14,647 nt of DNA, taken from NCBI GenBank assembly GCA_028718465.1, contig JAQULX010000025.1:1-14647 (forward strand), in the 5' to 3' direction. The stretch is from Dehalococcoidales bacterium (lineage in GTDB: Bacteria > Chloroflexota > Dehalococcoidia > Dehalococcoidales > UBA3254). A program made the translations under genes and the position numbers. Of the stretch, positions 12,016 through 14,647 are shown piece by piece. How positions within the stretch are numbered: position 1 is the first letter of the stretch; each line of letters starts with the position of its first letter. The notes below the pieces were generated by a model. That model ran no database searches. It saw only the letters and a list, made by a program, of their open reading frames with translations, and was not told the DNA's origin.

Positions 12016-14647
12016 ATGAAAAGAAAAATCATCAGCGTCTTGTTAGCCCTGGTACTGGTATTAAATTTCGGCCTGGTGATAGAGCCGCCGGTCGTAACTG
12101 CCCAATCGACCATAAACTGGACAGCCTATAACGACTGCAACTTCGTAGACGGCGATCTTGATCAGAATATCACCAAAATCAGCGTTTCAGGCACCACCTC
12201 AGGGTCTTTGATCAGACGCAGCGGCGGCGCCGAAACCCCGGTTACTGCCGCATTTACCAAGAACGGGGATATCACGCTGACCGTTAACGGTGTCAATGCA
12301 CTCATGGGCACTGACGCCTATGACACTTTCAACGATGATGTAAGTTGTTCCGGTGTCGTCAATAGTTCCGTTTCCGGGTGGTGGGTGGACCTGACTTTAA
12401 GCGGTCTGGACCCGGCTAAATCTTATACATTCGCCGGTACCGCGATAAGAGGGGGCTCCACTACTACTTACTACAACCGAAACTCAACTTTCATTCTTTC
12501 CGGTGATGAAGGAGCCATCAATACCAGCACGTCCGGCGCAGTAGCTATCGATAGTCATACCATCGCATTCAATACCGGCAGCAATCACAATGAGGGATAT
12601 GTTGTCCGCTGGACTGACATCGACCCCGGCTCTGACGGGACTATCGTTATCCGGTCCCGGGCATCCAACACCAGCGAAATTTCAGGGTCGACAGCTAATG
12701 CTTATGGGCTCAGTGTATTCATGCTCCAGGAGAGGGAGCCTGCTGAACCCAGGATTATTATCTCAAATACTTCACTGGATGCTTTCAAGACCATGCCCGG
12801 CGAAACCTCCTCCGAACAGATCTACACGGTCTCCGGCATCAACCTGACGGACAGTATCGAAATCACCGCTCCGGATGGTTTTGAAATATCGTCCGCCAGC
12901 GGCAGCGGATTTGGCTCCTCATTAAGCTTAACTCCATCCGGCGGTACTGTAATCGCCACGGATATTTTCGTGCGCTTCAGCCGCACTGATGAAGGCACTT
13001 TCACCGGTAACATCACTCACACCAGCACCGGCGCCGCAGCCAAGACTGTGGCTGTCAGCGGTACAGCGGTCCTGCCGGGAACCTGGACGGCTTATAACGA
13101 CTGCGCTTACATTGACGGCCAAATTTCGACCAACATCACCACCTACGAAGCTTATACCAGCGGTGAATCAGGACTGCTTAAGAAGTACGCTGACGGTTCG
13201 GATACGCCCGTCACTGTCACAGTGACTACCGGCGGGTCCGTCGCTTCGCAACTTACGGAAGACCGCGTCGGAGCTGAACCCGATTCGGGTACTGATGCTT
13301 ATGATACATTCCATGATTATGTAAACATGGTCGGAGGAGTGCGGTTGGGATCAGATGCTTACATTGACATGGCCTTCACCGGCCTTAACCAGAATTATAC
13401 CTATACTTTTGCAGCCACCGCCAACCTGGCTAATTCCGAATATGCAGACCGCATAACGAGATTCACCATCTCGGATATAGAAGCGGCTGTCAACGGCAGC
13501 ACATCAGGCGTGACCGTTAGCAGCAACGAGTCCGTATCATTTTGTACCGGATATAATACCATAAACGGCTACATAGCCCGCTGGACAGGTATCCAGCCCG
13601 GGGATGACGGCGATTTCACGGTACGCTTTGAAATAGAGAGCGGTGAATATACTTATGGCCCGGCGGTGTTTTTACTGAGCAATGAGACCCCCAGCCCGGT
13701 CAATCACGCCCCGGACCAGCCTTCACCGGTATATCCGGCAGACGGTTCGAATGACATTTCCGTAATGCCGACGCTGACGGTCAACGTCAGCGATCCTGAT
13801 CCCGATGATCTGCTGGATGTCACTTTCTACGGTCGTGAAGTCGGCACAACCGCTCCCGGCCCCGATTTCACTCTCGTAGCCATACCGGATACTCAGATGG
13901 CGGCTGAAAATTACCCCGCAGTCTTCGATTCGCAGATGCAGTGGATCGCCGATAACAAAGATGATCTGAATATTGTGTTTGCCACCAGTCTGGGGGATAT
14001 CGTAAACAGGGCCGATGATGAGACACAATGGAATACCGCGGATGCGGCATACAGCAAACTGGAAGAAGAACCAGAAGAAGGAGAGGCTGACAGGAGAGTC
14101 CCCTACAGTGTGGCCCCCGGCAATCATGATCTACCTTTGGCGCCATTATGGACTACCACATTATATCCGGACTATTTCGGTCCTGAGCGCTTTGCCGGTA
14201 AGAGCTGGCAGGGGTGGGAAGGCTCCTTCGAAGACAATAACTATGATAATTACTCATTATTCAGCGCTTCAGGCATGGACTTCATCATCGTCAACCTGCG
14301 ATACCAGGCCGGCACAGACGTGCTGAACTGGGCGGATACCGTGCTGAAAGCCAATTCGAGCCGCAGGGCTATTGTCGTCCAGCATGATATCCTTAACGTT
14401 AATGACTCCTGGTCAAACCAGGCTACCTTTAACGCCCTGAAGGACAATGCTAACCTGTTCCTGATGCTCTGCGGACACAATCACGCCTCCGGCGACGGCG
14501 CCGCTTACCGGGCGGAACAGGGAGATAACGGACAGACCATACACATCATGCTCGCCGATTACCAGGACTTTCCGAACGGCGGCAACGGGTATCTGCGCCT
14601 GCTGCGGTTCTCCCCGGCAGATAACACGATTTATGCCACCACCTATT
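12016..14647 (+). CDS. secreted calcineurin-like metallophosphoesterase with N-terminal beta modules (3' end outside window)
   Basis: An open frame from 12016 to the window end, 877 codons without a stop. A signal peptide spans 1-30 (likely cleavage after VVTA). Next come beta module A (about 32-240), an Ig-like domain (245-353, with ITAPDGFEIS and DIFVRFSRTDEG), module B (355-556), a short Ig/fibronectin-like piece (560-615) and the phosphoesterase domain from about 618. Metal-site motifs are PDTQ (624-627, a variant of DxH), GDIVN (660-664, usually GDxxD), GNHD (702-705), VQHD (788-791) and GHNH (820-823), so the domain is probably active. Substrate unknown; related domains hydrolyse phosphomonoesters, phosphodiesters or nucleotides. 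The ATG at 12016 has GGAG about 9 nt upstream. It starts 43 nt after the anchored cohesin gene. Any C-terminal dockerin or anchor would lie beyond the window. Confidence 0.9.
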   Translation, partial: MKRKIISVLLALVLVLNFGLVIEPPVVTAQSTINWTAYNDCNFVDGDLDQNITKISVSGTTSGSLIRRSGGAETPVTAAFTKNGDITLTVNGVNALMGTDAYDTFNDDVSCSGVVNSSVSGWWVDLTLSGLDPAKSYTFAGTAIRGGSTTTYYNRNSTFILSGDEGAINTSTSGAVAIDSHTIAFNTGSNHNEGYVVRWTDIDPGSDGTIVIRSRASNTSEISGSTANAYGLSVFMLQEREPAEPRIIISNTSLDAFKTMPGETSSEQIYTVSGINLTDSIEITAPDGFEISSASGSGFGSSLSLTPSGGTVIATDIFVRFSRTDEGTFTGNITHTSTGAAAKTVAVSGTAVLPGTWTAYNDCAYIDGQISTNITTYEAYTSGESGLLKKYADGSDTPVTVTVTTGGSVASQLTEDRVGAEPDSGTDAYDTFHDYVNMVGGVRLGSDAYIDMAFTGLNQNYTYTFAATANLANSEYADRITRFTISDIEAAVNGSTSGVTVSSNESVSFCTGYNTINGYIARWTGIQPGDDGDFTVRFEIESGEYTYGPAVFLLSNETPSPVNHAPDQPSPVYPADGSNDISVMPTLTVNVSDPDPDDLLDVTFYGREVGTTAPGPDFTLVAIPDTQMAAENYPAVFDSQMQWIADNKDDLNIVFATSLGDIVNRADDETQWNTADAAYSKLEEEPEEGEADRRVPYSVAPGNHDLPLAPLWTTTLYPDYFGPERFAGKSWQGWEGSFEDNNYDNYSLFSASGMDFIIVNLRYQAGTDVLNWADTVLKANSSRRAIVVQHDILNVNDSWSNQATFNALKDNANLFLMLCGHNHASGDGAAYRAEQGDNGQTIHIMLADYQDFPNGGNGYLRLLRFSPADNTIYATTY
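12109..13695 (+). repeat. duplicated beta module (A and B) in the phosphoesterase
   Basis: Two copies of a roughly 205-residue module, coded by about 12109-12735 and 13078-13695, flank an Ig-like domain. Both start W-T-A-Y-N-D-C and share GTDAYDTF, an L/F-x-GL strand before YTF, an STSG segment, and GY-RWT-I-PG-DG near the end. I do not recognise a named family. Conserved tyrosines, tryptophans and aspartates would suit a carbohydrate- or polymer-binding role, but that is a guess. Confidence 0.75.

Overview
The window looks like an anaerobic, probably monoderm bacterium of mid-range GC content. An oxygen-sensitive hybrid-cluster protein points to anaerobiosis. A surface protein with a C-terminal membrane anchor and a short basic cytoplasmic tail suggests a single membrane. 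My best guess is Chloroflexota (Dehalococcoidia-like), because the phosphoglucose isomerase resembles the half of transaldolase/Pgi fusion proteins and the secreted proteins combine cohesin, dockerin and MBG-type domains. An anaerobic Firmicute is also possible. The taxonomy is inference only.

Left part (1-4491, minus strand): a central carbon cluster. It reads tkt (transketolase), rpiB (ribose-5-phosphate isomerase B) and pgi (phosphoglucose isomerase), followed by a HAD-IB phosphatase that is cut by the window edge and has its own extended -10 promoter. The tkt stop and rpiB start overlap in a TGATG, so the non-oxidative pentose phosphate steps and entry to glycolysis are probably co-expressed.

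Middle (4492-8280): a 318-base divergent intergenic region with three tiny SD-led ORFs comes first. A class II aldolase-family gene follows, then hcp (hybrid-cluster protein) with a palindrome of FNR/CRP/HcpR type placed as in a class II activated promoter. A bidirectional terminator separates hcp from a minus-strand pair: a SatD-like protein and a 127-aa membrane protein resembling the C-terminal part of DUF3307 proteins.

Right part (8281-14647, plus strand): a cell-surface locus. A consensus -35 promoter is followed by a leader of about 290 nt with alternative GC-rich pairings. It precedes a 726-aa secreted protein carrying Ig-like domains, a cohesin and a C-terminal dockerin. A perfect 18-bp intercistronic hairpin separates it from a 287-aa cohesin protein with a Pro/Thr linker and a transmembrane anchor. 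The last gene is a large secreted calcineurin-like phosphoesterase with two copies of an unrecognised beta module, and it runs off the window. Together they suggest a compact, apparently non-cellulosomal cohesin-dockerin assembly in which one protein presents a dockerin (and its own cohesin) and its neighbour supplies a membrane-anchored cohesin. This is the most interesting part of the window.
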